Shown here in pieces: positions 57,122-64,000 of a DNA stretch of 64,000 bases. This DNA comes from Haemophilus parainfluenzae. Lineage in GTDB: Bacteria; Pseudomonadota; Gammaproteobacteria; Enterobacterales; Pasteurellaceae. A program made the translations under genes and the position numbers. The notes below the pieces were generated by a model. That model had not been told where the DNA came from. It saw only the letters and a program-made list of their open reading frames with translations, and did not search any database. Where the stretch lies: the NCBI RefSeq assembly GCF_003252725.1, contig NZ_QEPO01000006.1:1-64000 (forward strand), written 5' to 3'. The stretch's first letter is position 1. The number at the start of each line of letters is the position of its first letter.

Positions 57122-57844
57122 TTAAACAGGCAATTTCATTTCTCGGATACGCATGGTTAATCCATCGATTAACAATAAACGTCCGCATAAATTTGAACCG
57201 ATTTTTAACCGCACTTTGATGGCTTCTAAGGCTTGAATAGAGCCAATAATACCCACAATTGGCGCGAGTACGCCCGCCTCTACACAACTTAAAACATTTT
57301 GCCCAAAGAGCTGGCTAAGTTGGCGATAGGTTGGGGTATTGGGTTCATAAGTAAAGACGGATACTTGTCCTTCTAAACGAATCGCCGCACCTGAAATTAG
57401 CGGGATCTTCGCTTTCTCACAACCACTATCGAGCGCATTACGAATATCCACGTTATCGGTACAATCTAATATCACATCAAAGTGCGGTATGATTTCCGCG
57501 AGTTTTTCTTCGGAAAGTTGCGCATAGATGGTTTCAATTTCGACATGAGGATTAATCTGTTGTAACGCGATTTTAGCCGATTCCACTTTAGGCATATTTA
57601 ATCGGCTATCAGTATGTAACACCTGACGTTGCAAATTAGAAAGCGATACGGTGTCGAAATCCAACAAAGTTAAATGACCCACACCAGCGGCGGCAAGATA
57701 TTGACTTGCCGCACAGCCTAAACCGCCCAGACCGACAATTAACATTCGGCTGTCTTTCAGCTTTTCTTGCCCGTCAAAATCAACCGCTTTTAAGATGATT
57801 TGGCGGTTATAGCGTAGTTCTTCGTCGTAGCTTAATTCAGCCAT
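57122..57844 (-). CDS. moeB: Molybdopterin-synthase adenylyltransferase MoeB
   Basis: Adenylates the C terminus of MoaD so that it can be thiocarboxylated for molybdopterin synthesis. The E1-like motif LIVGLGGLGCAASQYLAAAGVG, the adenylation residues NLQRQ, and DCTDNVDIRNALD are present. The first zinc-binding CxxC seen in E. coli MoeB is not evident. Length 240 (E. coli 249). ThiF is a close relative, but overlap with moeA by one base (TAATG) supports MoeB. Confidence 0.9.
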   Translation of the reverse strand: MAELSYDEELRYNRQIILKAVDFDGQEKLKDSRMLIVGLGGLGCAASQYLAAAGVGHLTLLDFDTVSLSNLQRQVLHTDSRLNMPKVESAKIALQQINPHVEIETIYAQLSEEKLAEIIPHFDVILDCTDNVDIRNALDSGCEKAKIPLISGAAIRLEGQVSVFTYEPNTPTYRQLSQLFGQNVLSCVEAGVLAPIVGIIGSIQALEAIKVRLKIGSNLCGRLLLIDGLTMRIREMKLPV

Positions 57845-59061
57845 TATTGCCCCAATAGGTGATTAAACGGTTCAATGGTAACGATTTCGCCTGCAGCCAC
57901 ATTGCCGCGATCTTTTTCGAGGCGAATAAAACAGTTACTTTTCACAAAAGAACTGAATAAATGCGAGCCTTGGAAACCCACTGGGTGTACTTCAAGTTGA
58001 CCATTTTCATTAATTTGATAGAAACCACGTTGGAAATCTAAACGTCCCGGTGATTTTTTCAAATTGGTTTGGGCAATCGCTTGAAAGTGCGGTTGTTTTT
58101 TCGGGTGTTTTTTACCGCTTAATTTGGCAATAGCCAGTTGCACTAATTGATAGAATGTCACTAATGCAGAAACGGGATTGCCAGGTAAACCGCAGAACCA
58201 AGCATTTTCTAATTTACCGAAAGCAAATGGCTTGCCGGGTTTCATCGCAATTTTCCAGAAATTCACTTGGCCCACTTTTTCTAACACGGTTTTCGTAAAG
58301 TCAGCTTCACCCACCGAAACACCACCACTCGTGATAACAAGATCGGCCTGAGCTTGTGCTTTCACAAAAGCCGCTTCAAATTCTGCTTGGTTATCCGGCA
58401 GAATACCGAAGTCGAGCACGTCACAATTTAATTTTTCTAGCATTAATTTCACGGTGAAACGGTTGGTATCGTAGATTTGTCCCGCTTCTAATGGTTTGCC
58501 AACAGGCACTAATTCATCACCCGTTGAAAGCACAGCCACTTTTAATCGTGGGTAAGCTTTCACTTCAGCGATGCCTAATGATGCAAGTAAAGGTAAAGAA
58601 ACGGCATTTAATTCATCCCCTTGATGTAATACCACATCACCTTTTTTCACATCCTCACCAATACGACGGATATTTTGATTGGCTTTTGGTAATGCGGAAA
58701 AAGTCACAGTTCCATCTTCATTAACCGTGACATCTTCTTGCATAACTACTGCATCAGCACCTTCTGGAATCATCGCACCCGTCATAATTCTGACCGCACT
58801 TTGTGCTATCCATTCCCCTTGAAACGGATTACCCGCAAAGGATTTTCCCGCAACAGAAAGTGTCATAGATTGCTGTAAATCGGCTAAACGAACCGCATAG
58901 CCATCCATCGCGGAATTATCAAAAGAAGGTACGTTAATCGGAGAAACCACATCTTCCGCACAGACACGATCAGCGGCTTCAGTTAAAGCAAGAGTTTCAG
59001 TTTTTGTTGGGAAGGGAAGTTGGTTGAGCATTTGCGCCAAGGCATCTTCAAGTGGCAACAT
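57844..59061 (-). CDS. moeA: Molybdopterin molybdenumtransferase MoeA
   Basis: Inserts molybdate into adenylylated molybdopterin. The 405 residues (E. coli 411) show FDNSAMDGYAVR, the GDELVPVGKPLEAGQIYDTN block, TSGGVSVGEADFT, and PGNPVSALVTF in the active-site domain. The ATG at 59061 is preferred over a start at 59118 because AAAGGA lies 6 bases upstream. It is divergent from folE, with a 155-base spacer holding both promoters. Confidence 0.94.
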   Translation of the reverse strand: MLPLEDALAQMLNQLPFPTKTETLALTEAADRVCAEDVVSPINVPSFDNSAMDGYAVRLADLQQSMTLSVAGKSFAGNPFQGEWIAQSAVRIMTGAMIPEGADAVVMQEDVTVNEDGTVTFSALPKANQNIRRIGEDVKKGDVVLHQGDELNAVSLPLLASLGIAEVKAYPRLKVAVLSTGDELVPVGKPLEAGQIYDTNRFTVKLMLEKLNCDVLDFGILPDNQAEFEAAFVKAQAQADLVITSGGVSVGEADFTKTVLEKVGQVNFWKIAMKPGKPFAFGKLENAWFCGLPGNPVSALVTFYQLVQLAIAKLSGKKHPKKQPHFQAIAQTNLKKSPGRLDFQRGFYQINENGQLEVHPVGFQGSHLFSSFVKSNCFIRLEKDRGNVAAGEIVTIEPFNHLLGQ

Positions 59062-59216
59062 AATGAATCCTTTGGGTTGAGCGAAATAAAAGTGGATATA
59101 TTGTAGCCCGAAATACAATATGAAGGAAATTAATAAATTAGGGTGATTTTTCGCATTTTACGAATAATTCATCTTTTGCTAAAATGACGCATTATTTTTT
59201 TATAAATGGAAAGTGA

Positions 59217-59867
59217 ATGAACGCTATTTCACCTGATGCGGAAAGTGTCCGCCGCGCCTTGGTAGCCAAAGGTATCGAAACACCAATGATTGATCCGACT
59301 CAATGTAAAGATGAGCGCCGTGCGGCGATTGCTTCGCATATGCGTGAAGTGATGAAATTGATTGGATTAGATCTGCGTGATGATAGCTTAGAAGAAACGC
59401 CAAATCGTTTAGCTAAAATGTTTATTGATGAAATTTTCAGTGGAATGGACTACGCCAATTTCCCGAAAATGACGAAAATCAAAAACCAAATGAAAGTGAG
59501 CGAAATGGTGCAAGTGAATGACATCACGTTGACCAGTACTTGCGAACACCATTTTGTGACAATTGATGGTAATGTTGCCGTCGCCTATTACCCGAAAGAT
59601 TGGGTGATTGGCTTGTCTAAAATCAATCGCATTGTGGCGTTTTTTGCGCAACGCCCACAAGTACAAGAGCGTTTAACCGAACAGCTTTTAACGGCATTTC
59701 AAACCATTTTAGAAACCGATGATGTGGCAGTTTATGTGAAAGCGACACATTTCTGTGTGAAAGCTCGCGGAGTAAAAGATACCCATAGTTATACAGTGAC
59801 ATCAGCCTATGGCGGGGTCTTTTTAGAAGATCGCGAAACCCGCAAAGAATTTTTATCTTCCATTTAG
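59217..59867 (+). CDS. folE: GTP cyclohydrolase I
   Basis: First step of folate synthesis, GTP to dihydroneopterin triphosphate. The 216 residues (E. coli 222) contain the zinc/catalytic segment [15 protein letters not shown], the substrate-binding [11 protein letters not shown], and [11 protein letters not shown] with a second zinc cysteine. It is monocistronic, ended by a strong terminator. Confidence 0.97.
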   Translation: MNAISPDAESVRRALVAKGIETPMIDPTQCKDERRAAIASHMREVMKLIGLDLRDDSLEETPNRLAKMFIDEIFSGMDYANFPKMTKIKNQMKVSEMVQVNDITLTSTCEHHFVTIDGNVAVAYYPKDWVIGLSKINRIVAFFAQRPQVQERLTEQLLTAFQTILETDDVAVYVKATHFCVKARGVKDTHSYTVTSAYGGVFLEDRETRKEFLSSI

Positions 59868-59876
59868 AAGTAAAAA

Positions 59877-59906
59877 AAGCACCGAATGCTCGGTGCTTTT
59901 TGTTTA
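59877..59906. terminator. Bidirectional terminator, folE / aroA
   Basis: AAGCACCGA-ATGC-TCGGTGCTT stem, T run on + side, between convergent genes. Confidence 0.92.
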
Positions 59907-59910
59907 AGAT

Positions 59911-61209
59911 TTAGTTTCTAACACTTAATTTCTCAAATTCATCGAAGAATGTTGGGAAGGTTTTAGCCGTACATTTCGGATCTAAAATCGTGACGGGGGT
60001 ATCCGATAAAGCAATCAACGCAAAGCACATTGCCATACGGTGATCATTATAGGTCTCAATTTCGGCATGTTTAAATTGAGAAGAGGCAAGTGGTTGAATG
60101 CGAATGAAATCTTCACCTTCTTCAACTTCCGCACCGACTTTTCGTAACTCAGCAGCCATAGCTGAAAGGCGATCAGTTTCTTTCACTCGCCAGTTATAAA
60201 TATTGCGAATAACGGTTTCACCCTTTGCAAATAAAGCGGTTGTCGCGATAGTCATGGCTGCATCAGGAATGTGGTTCATATCCATATCAATGCCATGGAG
60301 TTCAGCTTGTTCAGCTTCAATAAAATCTTCACCCCAAGTGATTTTGGCTCCCATTTTTTCTAGCACATCGGCAAATAGGCGGTCGCCTTGAATGGAATGC
60401 TTACCAATTCCTGTCACTTTTACATTGCCTTTAATCGCGGCGGCGGCAAGGAAATAAGAGGCAGATGAAGCATCACCTTCCACCATATATTTGCCAGGTG
60501 ACAAATAGGATTGGTTACCTTTCACCTTAAACACTTGATAATGTTGATTTTCAACTGAAATACCAAAATCTTTCATCATAGCGAGGGTGATATCAATATA
60601 AGGTTTTGAAACTAAATCACCCACAATATGGATATCTAAATCGCCTTCAGCAAGAGGTGCTGCCATTAAAAGTGCGGTCAAAAATTGAGAAGAAATTGAA
60701 CCGTCAATTGTAATCACTCCACCTTTAATCCCTTGATTACGAATCGCAACTGGTGGGTAACCGTCATTTTCTAAATAACGAACATTAGCCCCCGCTTGAA
60801 GAAGTGCATCAACTAAATGTTTGATCGGGCGTTCTTTCATTCGAGGCTCACCGGTCAAAATGACTTCGCCTTCAGTGTTACCTTTTAAACAAAGCGCAGC
60901 CGTTAAAGGACGCATGGCTGTACCGGCATTACCGAGAAACAGCGACAAGCCATTTTCAACCTGAAATGCGCCACCTAATCCTTCAACTTCATAGCAAGTT
61001 TTGTCTTCAGAAAGCTGGTAATTTACACCTAAAGCTTTAAGGGCGTTTAGCATATGACGAATGTCATCACTGTCTAACAAGTTAGTGACCGTTGTGGTGC
61101 CTTTAGCCAATGCCGCTAATAATAATGCACGGTTCGATAAACTTTTCGAACCCGGTAAGTTGATCTCACCTTCAATGCGAGAAATTGGCTCTAAAGTGAT
61201 TGCTTTCAT
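59911..61209 (-). CDS. aroA: 5-enolpyruvylshikimate-3-phosphate synthase
   Basis: Sixth step of the shikimate pathway. The 432 residues (E. coli 427) show [18 protein letters not shown], the glyphosate-site [18 protein letters not shown] and the C-terminal [12 protein letters not shown]. The NAGTAMRP sequence is the usual class I, sensitive type. It overlaps purU by one base (TAATG). Confidence 0.97.
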   Translation of the reverse strand: MKAITLEPISRIEGEINLPGSKSLSNRALLLAALAKGTTTVTNLLDSDDIRHMLNALKALGVNYQLSEDKTCYEVEGLGGAFQVENGLSLFLGNAGTAMRPLTAALCLKGNTEGEVILTGEPRMKERPIKHLVDALLQAGANVRYLENDGYPPVAIRNQGIKGGVITIDGSISSQFLTALLMAAPLAEGDLDIHIVGDLVSKPYIDITLAMMKDFGISVENQHYQVFKVKGNQSYLSPGKYMVEGDASSASYFLAAAAIKGNVKVTGIGKHSIQGDRLFADVLEKMGAKITWGEDFIEAEQAELHGIDMDMNHIPDAAMTIATTALFAKGETVIRNIYNWRVKETDRLSAMAAELRKVGAEVEEGEDFIRIQPLASSQFKHAEIETYNDHRMAMCFALIALSDTPVTILDPKCTAKTFPTFFDEFEKLSVRN

Positions 61210-62045
61210 TACAAGACCACCGTTTTATTTTTATACACAAAAATACGATCATGTAAGGCAAGATCAAGCGCACGGCTTAATACTGTTTTTTCCACATCAC
61301 GGCCTGCACGCATCATGGCATCGGCAGAGTAAGTGTGATCCACATTAATCACATTTTGCATAATGATCGGACCTTGATCCAATTCATTATTAATAAAGTG
61401 GGCCGTTGCACCAATAATTTTCACACCGCGTTCATAGGCTTGTTGATAAGGTTTTGCACCAATAAATGCCGGTAAGAATGAATGGTGAATATTAATCACA
61501 CGATTTGGATAACGTGCTACGAATTCTGGATTTAATACACGCATATATTTTGCTAATACAATGTAATCAGGTACATATTCATCAATTTTTTCAGCCAGTA
61601 ATTTATCATGTTCCACACGAGTGAGACCTTCATGACTGACACAATGGAATGGAACGTCAAAACGTTCAACTAATTCGCGTAAATTATCGTGATTTCCAAT
61701 TACTGCCGCAATTTCTACATCTAACGCACCGTAGTAATTTTTCATTAAAATATCACCTAAGCAATGCGCTTCTTTGGTGACTAAAATCACGATACGTTTA
61801 CGTTTTGCACTGATTAGACGACAGTTTGTCCCTTTCGGCAAACTATAATTTAAATCAGCCAACAAGGTTTCTTCATTAAAAATCCCTTCCAATTCGGTAC
61901 GCATAAAGAAATGTTTCGTTTCAAAATCAACGAACTCATTGTTATGAAGGATATTTAATTGATGTTTGTAACAAATATTGGTGATTTTGGCGATTAAGCC
62001 TTTATCATCAGGACAATCGGTCAGTAATATTTTCTTTTCTAACAT
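61209..62045 (-). CDS. purU: Formyltetrahydrofolate deformylase
   Basis: Hydrolyses 10-formyltetrahydrofolate to supply formate for purine synthesis and balance one-carbon pools. An ACT-type domain (residues about 5-85) precedes the formyltransferase-fold catalytic domain, with [23 protein letters not shown] and an active-site Asp near the C terminus ([11 protein letters not shown]). Length 278 (E. coli 280). It is followed directly by aroA. Confidence 0.95.
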   Translation of the reverse strand: MLEKKILLTDCPDDKGLIAKITNICYKHQLNILHNNEFVDFETKHFFMRTELEGIFNEETLLADLNYSLPKGTNCRLISAKRKRIVILVTKEAHCLGDILMKNYYGALDVEIAAVIGNHDNLRELVERFDVPFHCVSHEGLTRVEHDKLLAEKIDEYVPDYIVLAKYMRVLNPEFVARYPNRVINIHHSFLPAFIGAKPYQQAYERGVKIIGATAHFINNELDQGPIIMQNVINVDHTYSADAMMRAGRDVEKTVLSRALDLALHDRIFVYKNKTVVL

Positions 62046-62074
62046 AATAAATATTTTGCAAGATAAATAAAAAA

Positions 62075-62100
62075 AGAGAACCCATAAAAATGGGTTCTAC
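62075..62100 (-). terminator. Terminator after hns
   Basis: GAACCCAT-AAAA-ATGGGTTC stem, followed on the minus strand by CTTTTTTT. It lies between hns and purU on that strand. Confidence 0.88.
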
Positions 62101-62115
62101 ATTGTTAATGTGAAA

Positions 62116-62520
62116 TTAGATTTCAAAAGAAGCTAAAGAGGCACCTTTATCTAAGGCCTTTTGAATCACACGAGGTGTACGGCCTTGACCTGTCCATGTT
62201 CTTTCTTGACCAGTTTCATCAGTATATTTGTATTTTGCCGGGCGAGGTTCACGTTTTTTACGAATTGAAGAAGGGGCAATACCGATAATTGCAGTTAATT
62301 CTTCCGAAGTGATACCTTCTTGTTTAATTAATTCTTTATATTTGGCAATACGAGCACGACGTTCTTGTTCAGCTTGTTCAATTTCAGCCGCTTGAGCACG
62401 TTTTTCTTCAACGGCAGCTTGTAATTTTAAAAGTGAGCTTTCGGCTTGCTCTAATGTTAAATCGCGTACAGCAGCACGTAAACTACGAAGGTTCGTTAAA
62501 CCTTTTGTTAATTCGTTCAT
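62116..62520 (-). CDS. hns: Nucleoid protein H-NS
   Basis: Global silencer that coats AT-rich DNA. The 134 residues (E. coli 137) have an N-terminal dimerisation and coiled-coil region (about 1-70) and a C-terminal DNA-binding domain with the core TWTGQGRTPRVIQKAL (the QGR hook). AAAGGGG precedes the ATG. It is expected to silence acquired AT-rich DNA such as the cadBA upstream region; that link is inference. Confidence 0.95.
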   Translation of the reverse strand: MNELTKGLTNLRSLRAAVRDLTLEQAESSLLKLQAAVEEKRAQAAEIEQAEQERRARIAKYKELIKQEGITSEELTAIIGIAPSSIRKKREPRPAKYKYTDETGQERTWTGQGRTPRVIQKALDKGASLASFEI

Positions 62521-62814
62521 TATTACCCCTTTATATGTGTGAATGCTTAATTATTTTCTAGATATATATAATAGCGAAAATAATATATTTGGTAAATATT
62601 AATTCGCCTAATTTAAAGAATTAATTGGTCTGATCTCATTATACTCCATATTATGGAGTGACTTGTTTTCTATACTATTGCAATCTTTTAGTCATAAAAT
62701 TGTGTAACAATGAATTAACAAATTAATACGTCATTTTTAATAAAAGAATAGATTTCACTGAAAGTGCAAGATTTTATTGGTAATTTTATTCATTTTAATG
62801 TAATCTCTCACCAT
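62521..62814. promoter_or_regulatory. hns upstream region
   Basis: A very AT-rich stretch with TATATATAAT-like tracts just beyond the hns start, consistent with a promoter and autoregulation. It contains a 17-base palindrome ACTCCATA-T-TATGGAGT (62643-62659). No gene is seen. Confidence 0.45.
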
Positions 62815-62998
62815 CCTATACAACAGTAGAGATGCGGTCATTATAAGTATTTTCCTGGAGTGGATAGCGTTGAAGGGAAAGGAAAGGAATGATTGCCGAA
62901 ATCGAATAGGCGTCATCTTATTCGGTTGGTCACGTCTTCGAAAGGAACGTGACTGTCATAGTTTTTGTGTATTAACTATGGAGCGCTACGGTTCGGTC
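62815..62998 (+). promoter_or_regulatory. Lysine riboswitch (L box)
   Basis: The leader contains the conserved lysine-riboswitch blocks in order: AGAGATGCGG (62828 on), AAGTAT, TGGAGTGGA, GGAATGATTGCCGAAAT, TCGGTTGGTCACGT with ACGTGACTGTCATAG, and CTATGGAGCGCTAC closing at about 62989. GTAG and CTAC at the ends can form the base of P1. The switch lies about 60 bases upstream of the NhaC-family gene. The match is to the known consensus by eye. No clear terminator follows, so translational control is likely. Confidence 0.9.
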
Positions 62999-63056
62999 AG
63001 GTCATGCTTGTATCTTTTCTTGCCGTTGTCTCCATTATTTTATAAGGTATAACTTA

Positions 63057-64000
63057 ATGGAACTAGTCGATTATTCTTCATCTGCTTATTCAATTATACC
63101 CGCATTACTCGCGATCATTTTAGCGATTGCAACACGTCGGGTTTTGGTGTCCCTAAGCGCAGGGATTATTGTTGGTGCGTTAATGTTGGTTGATTTCAAC
63201 CCATTGAATGCGCTTATTTATTTAAAAGATAATGTTGTTGCTCTCGTTTATAGTAGCGAGGAAGGCATGAATTCAAATATGAATATCGTGTTCTTCTTAG
63301 TATTACTTGGGGTATTAACTTCGCTTTTAACCGTGTCAGGCAGCAACCGAGCTTTTGCTGAATGGGCTCAAAATAAAATTAAAGGTCGTCGTGGTGCGAA
63401 ATTATTAGCAGCATCTTTAGTGTTTGTGACCTTTATTGATGATTACTTCCACAGTCTTGCTGTAGGCGCTATTGCTCGTCCAGTCACCGATCGTTTCAAA
63501 GTGTCTCGTGCAAAATTAGCGTACATTCTTGATTCTACTGCTGCACCAATGTGTGTCATGATGCCGGTATCAAGCTGGGGTGCATACATTATTACTCTTG
63601 TGGCTGGTCTATTGGCGACTTACTCTATTACCTCTTATACCCCTATGGGTGCATTTGTCGCCATGAGTTCAATGAACTACTATGCGATCTTTTCATTATT
63701 GATGGTATTCTTTGTCGCTTATTTTTCATTTGATATTGCATCAATGGCGCGTCATGAAAAATTAGCCATGGAGCGCGATTATAAAGAAGAAGTCATTGAA
63801 GGTGTGAAAGGTAAAGTTCGCAACTTAATTTTACCGATTTTAGTCTTAATTACCGTCACTGTTTTCATGATGATTCATACGGGGAGTGAAGCCTTAGCGG
63901 CAGATGGAAAACCATTTAGTATCTTAGGCGCATTTGAAAATACAACCGTCGGTATTTCGCTTGTAGTTGGGGGTTCAAGTGCGGTTGCAATGTCAACATT
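63057..64000 (+). CDS. nhaC: NhaC-family antiporter/permease, probable lysine transporter (partial)
   Basis: The open frame from ATG 63057 runs to the window end (314 codons, C terminus missing). It is a multi-helix membrane protein with MELVDYSSSAYSIIPALLAI at the start, FVTFIDDYFHSLAVGAIARPVTDRF, and LDSTAAPMCVMMPVSSWGAYI, all typical of the NhaC antiporter superfamily. A lysine riboswitch upstream indicates lysine uptake rather than Na+/H+ exchange. Such riboswitch-linked NhaC proteins have been called LysW. A ribosome site AAGG lies about 9 bases before the ATG. Confidence 0.88.
   Translation, partial: MELVDYSSSAYSIIPALLAIILAIATRRVLVSLSAGIIVGALMLVDFNPLNALIYLKDNVVALVYSSEEGMNSNMNIVFFLVLLGVLTSLLTVSGSNRAFAEWAQNKIKGRRGAKLLAASLVFVTFIDDYFHSLAVGAIARPVTDRFKVSRAKLAYILDSTAAPMCVMMPVSSWGAYIITLVAGLLATYSITSYTPMGAFVAMSSMNYYAIFSLLMVFFVAYFSFDIASMARHEKLAMERDYKEEVIEGVKGKVRNLILPILVLITVTVFMMIHTGSEALAADGKPFSILGAFENTTVGISLVVGGSSAVAMST

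Larger units (their letters stand above)
2405..63986. repeat. DNA-uptake signal sequences (USS), about 45 copies
   Basis: The 9-base core AAGTGCGGT (or complement) was found by eye at 2405, 2595, 2852, 3698, 4156, 4317, 4692, 5195, 6655, 12126, 13250, 14388, 14418, 17761, 19660, 19956, 21479, 22265, 23686, 23716, 25745, 27046, 28458, 29061, 31429, 31446, 34059, 44862, 44890, 45920, 48809, 49987, 50437, 50767, 52185, 53982, 54001, 54988, 55005, 57209, 57480, 58085, 58793, 60670 and 63978. Copies inside genes sit in variable segments; inverted pairs make terminators. The form is the Haemophilus (not Actinobacillus) type. Confidence 0.95.

Noticed and set aside
62870-63052. 60-residue open frame before the NhaC gene
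   Set aside because: It lies inside the lysine riboswitch, whose bases are explained by RNA structure.
1-64000. CRISPR arrays, tetranucleotide phase-variation repeats, insertion sequences, prophage genes, tRNA genes
   Set aside because: Looked for across the window and none seen; repeated short motifs are all uptake signals or terminator stems.

Overview
The window is chromosomal DNA of a Pasteurellaceae bacterium, most likely a Haemophilus of the influenzae / haemolyticus / parainfluenzae group. By eye I count about 45 perfect copies of the Haemophilus DNA-uptake signal (USS core AAGTGCGGT or its complement). Many are arranged as inverted pairs that double as terminators. The DNA is AT-rich, and nearly every gene is a recognisable Pasteurellaceae core gene. 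I cannot fix the species from sequence alone. The cadBA and copper nitrite reductase genes point to an accessory-rich Haemophilus such as H. parainfluenzae, which is inference.

Layout. 1-260: end of a ribosomal RNA operon (5S rRNA and terminator). 262-7602 (+): arcB, tmcA, a small DUF5363-like protein, mfd. 7654-14280 (-): parE, a copper nitrite reductase (nirK/aniA type), parC and gltS, closely packed. 14477-16161 (-): queC with a preQ1 riboswitch, a small lipoprotein (+), ribA. 16229-19592 (+): pgpB-like phosphatase, nagK, alanine-type symporter. 19668-22197 (-): bcr-like MFS pump, rsuA, DUF1919 protein. 22398-25745 (+): a malic enzyme lacking the usual C-terminal domain, and an LTA-synthase-like sulfatase-fold membrane enzyme. 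25815-32466: ytfE, YafD-like protein, pepA, lptF-lptG, fbp. 32665-35354 (+): patatin-like lipoprotein and a MetE-core protein with a MetJ operator. 35497-41077: lysS facing away from cadB-cadA, with a 600-base leader region. 41145-46545 (-): nrdAB with two NrdR boxes, dolP, diaA, yraN; then lpoA (-), rsmI and tldD (+). 51028-53959 (+): pntAB. 54079-59061: an unknown exported protein, yedF/yedE, a small membrane protein, moeB-moeA. 59217-62520: folE (+), aroA, purU, hns (-). 62815-64000: a lysine riboswitch followed by an NhaC-family transporter that runs off the window.

How the genes work together. Redox and anaerobic functions recur: ArcB, NirK, YtfE (Fe-S repair after nitrosative damage), PntAB, NrdAB. 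Lysine use recurs as well: lysyl-tRNA synthetase beside lysine decarboxylase and its antiporter, and a lysine-riboswitch transporter. Cofactor genes for queuosine, riboflavin, molybdopterin and folate are scattered among them.

No prophage, insertion sequence, CRISPR array or tRNA gene was seen. The points most worth following up are: the NirK gene set inside the parE-parC cluster; the cadBA locus, which lies in a 10.8-kb USS-free stretch and has a terminator-like hairpin with a competing pairing in its leader; the MetJ-controlled MetE-core protein; and the truncated malic enzyme.
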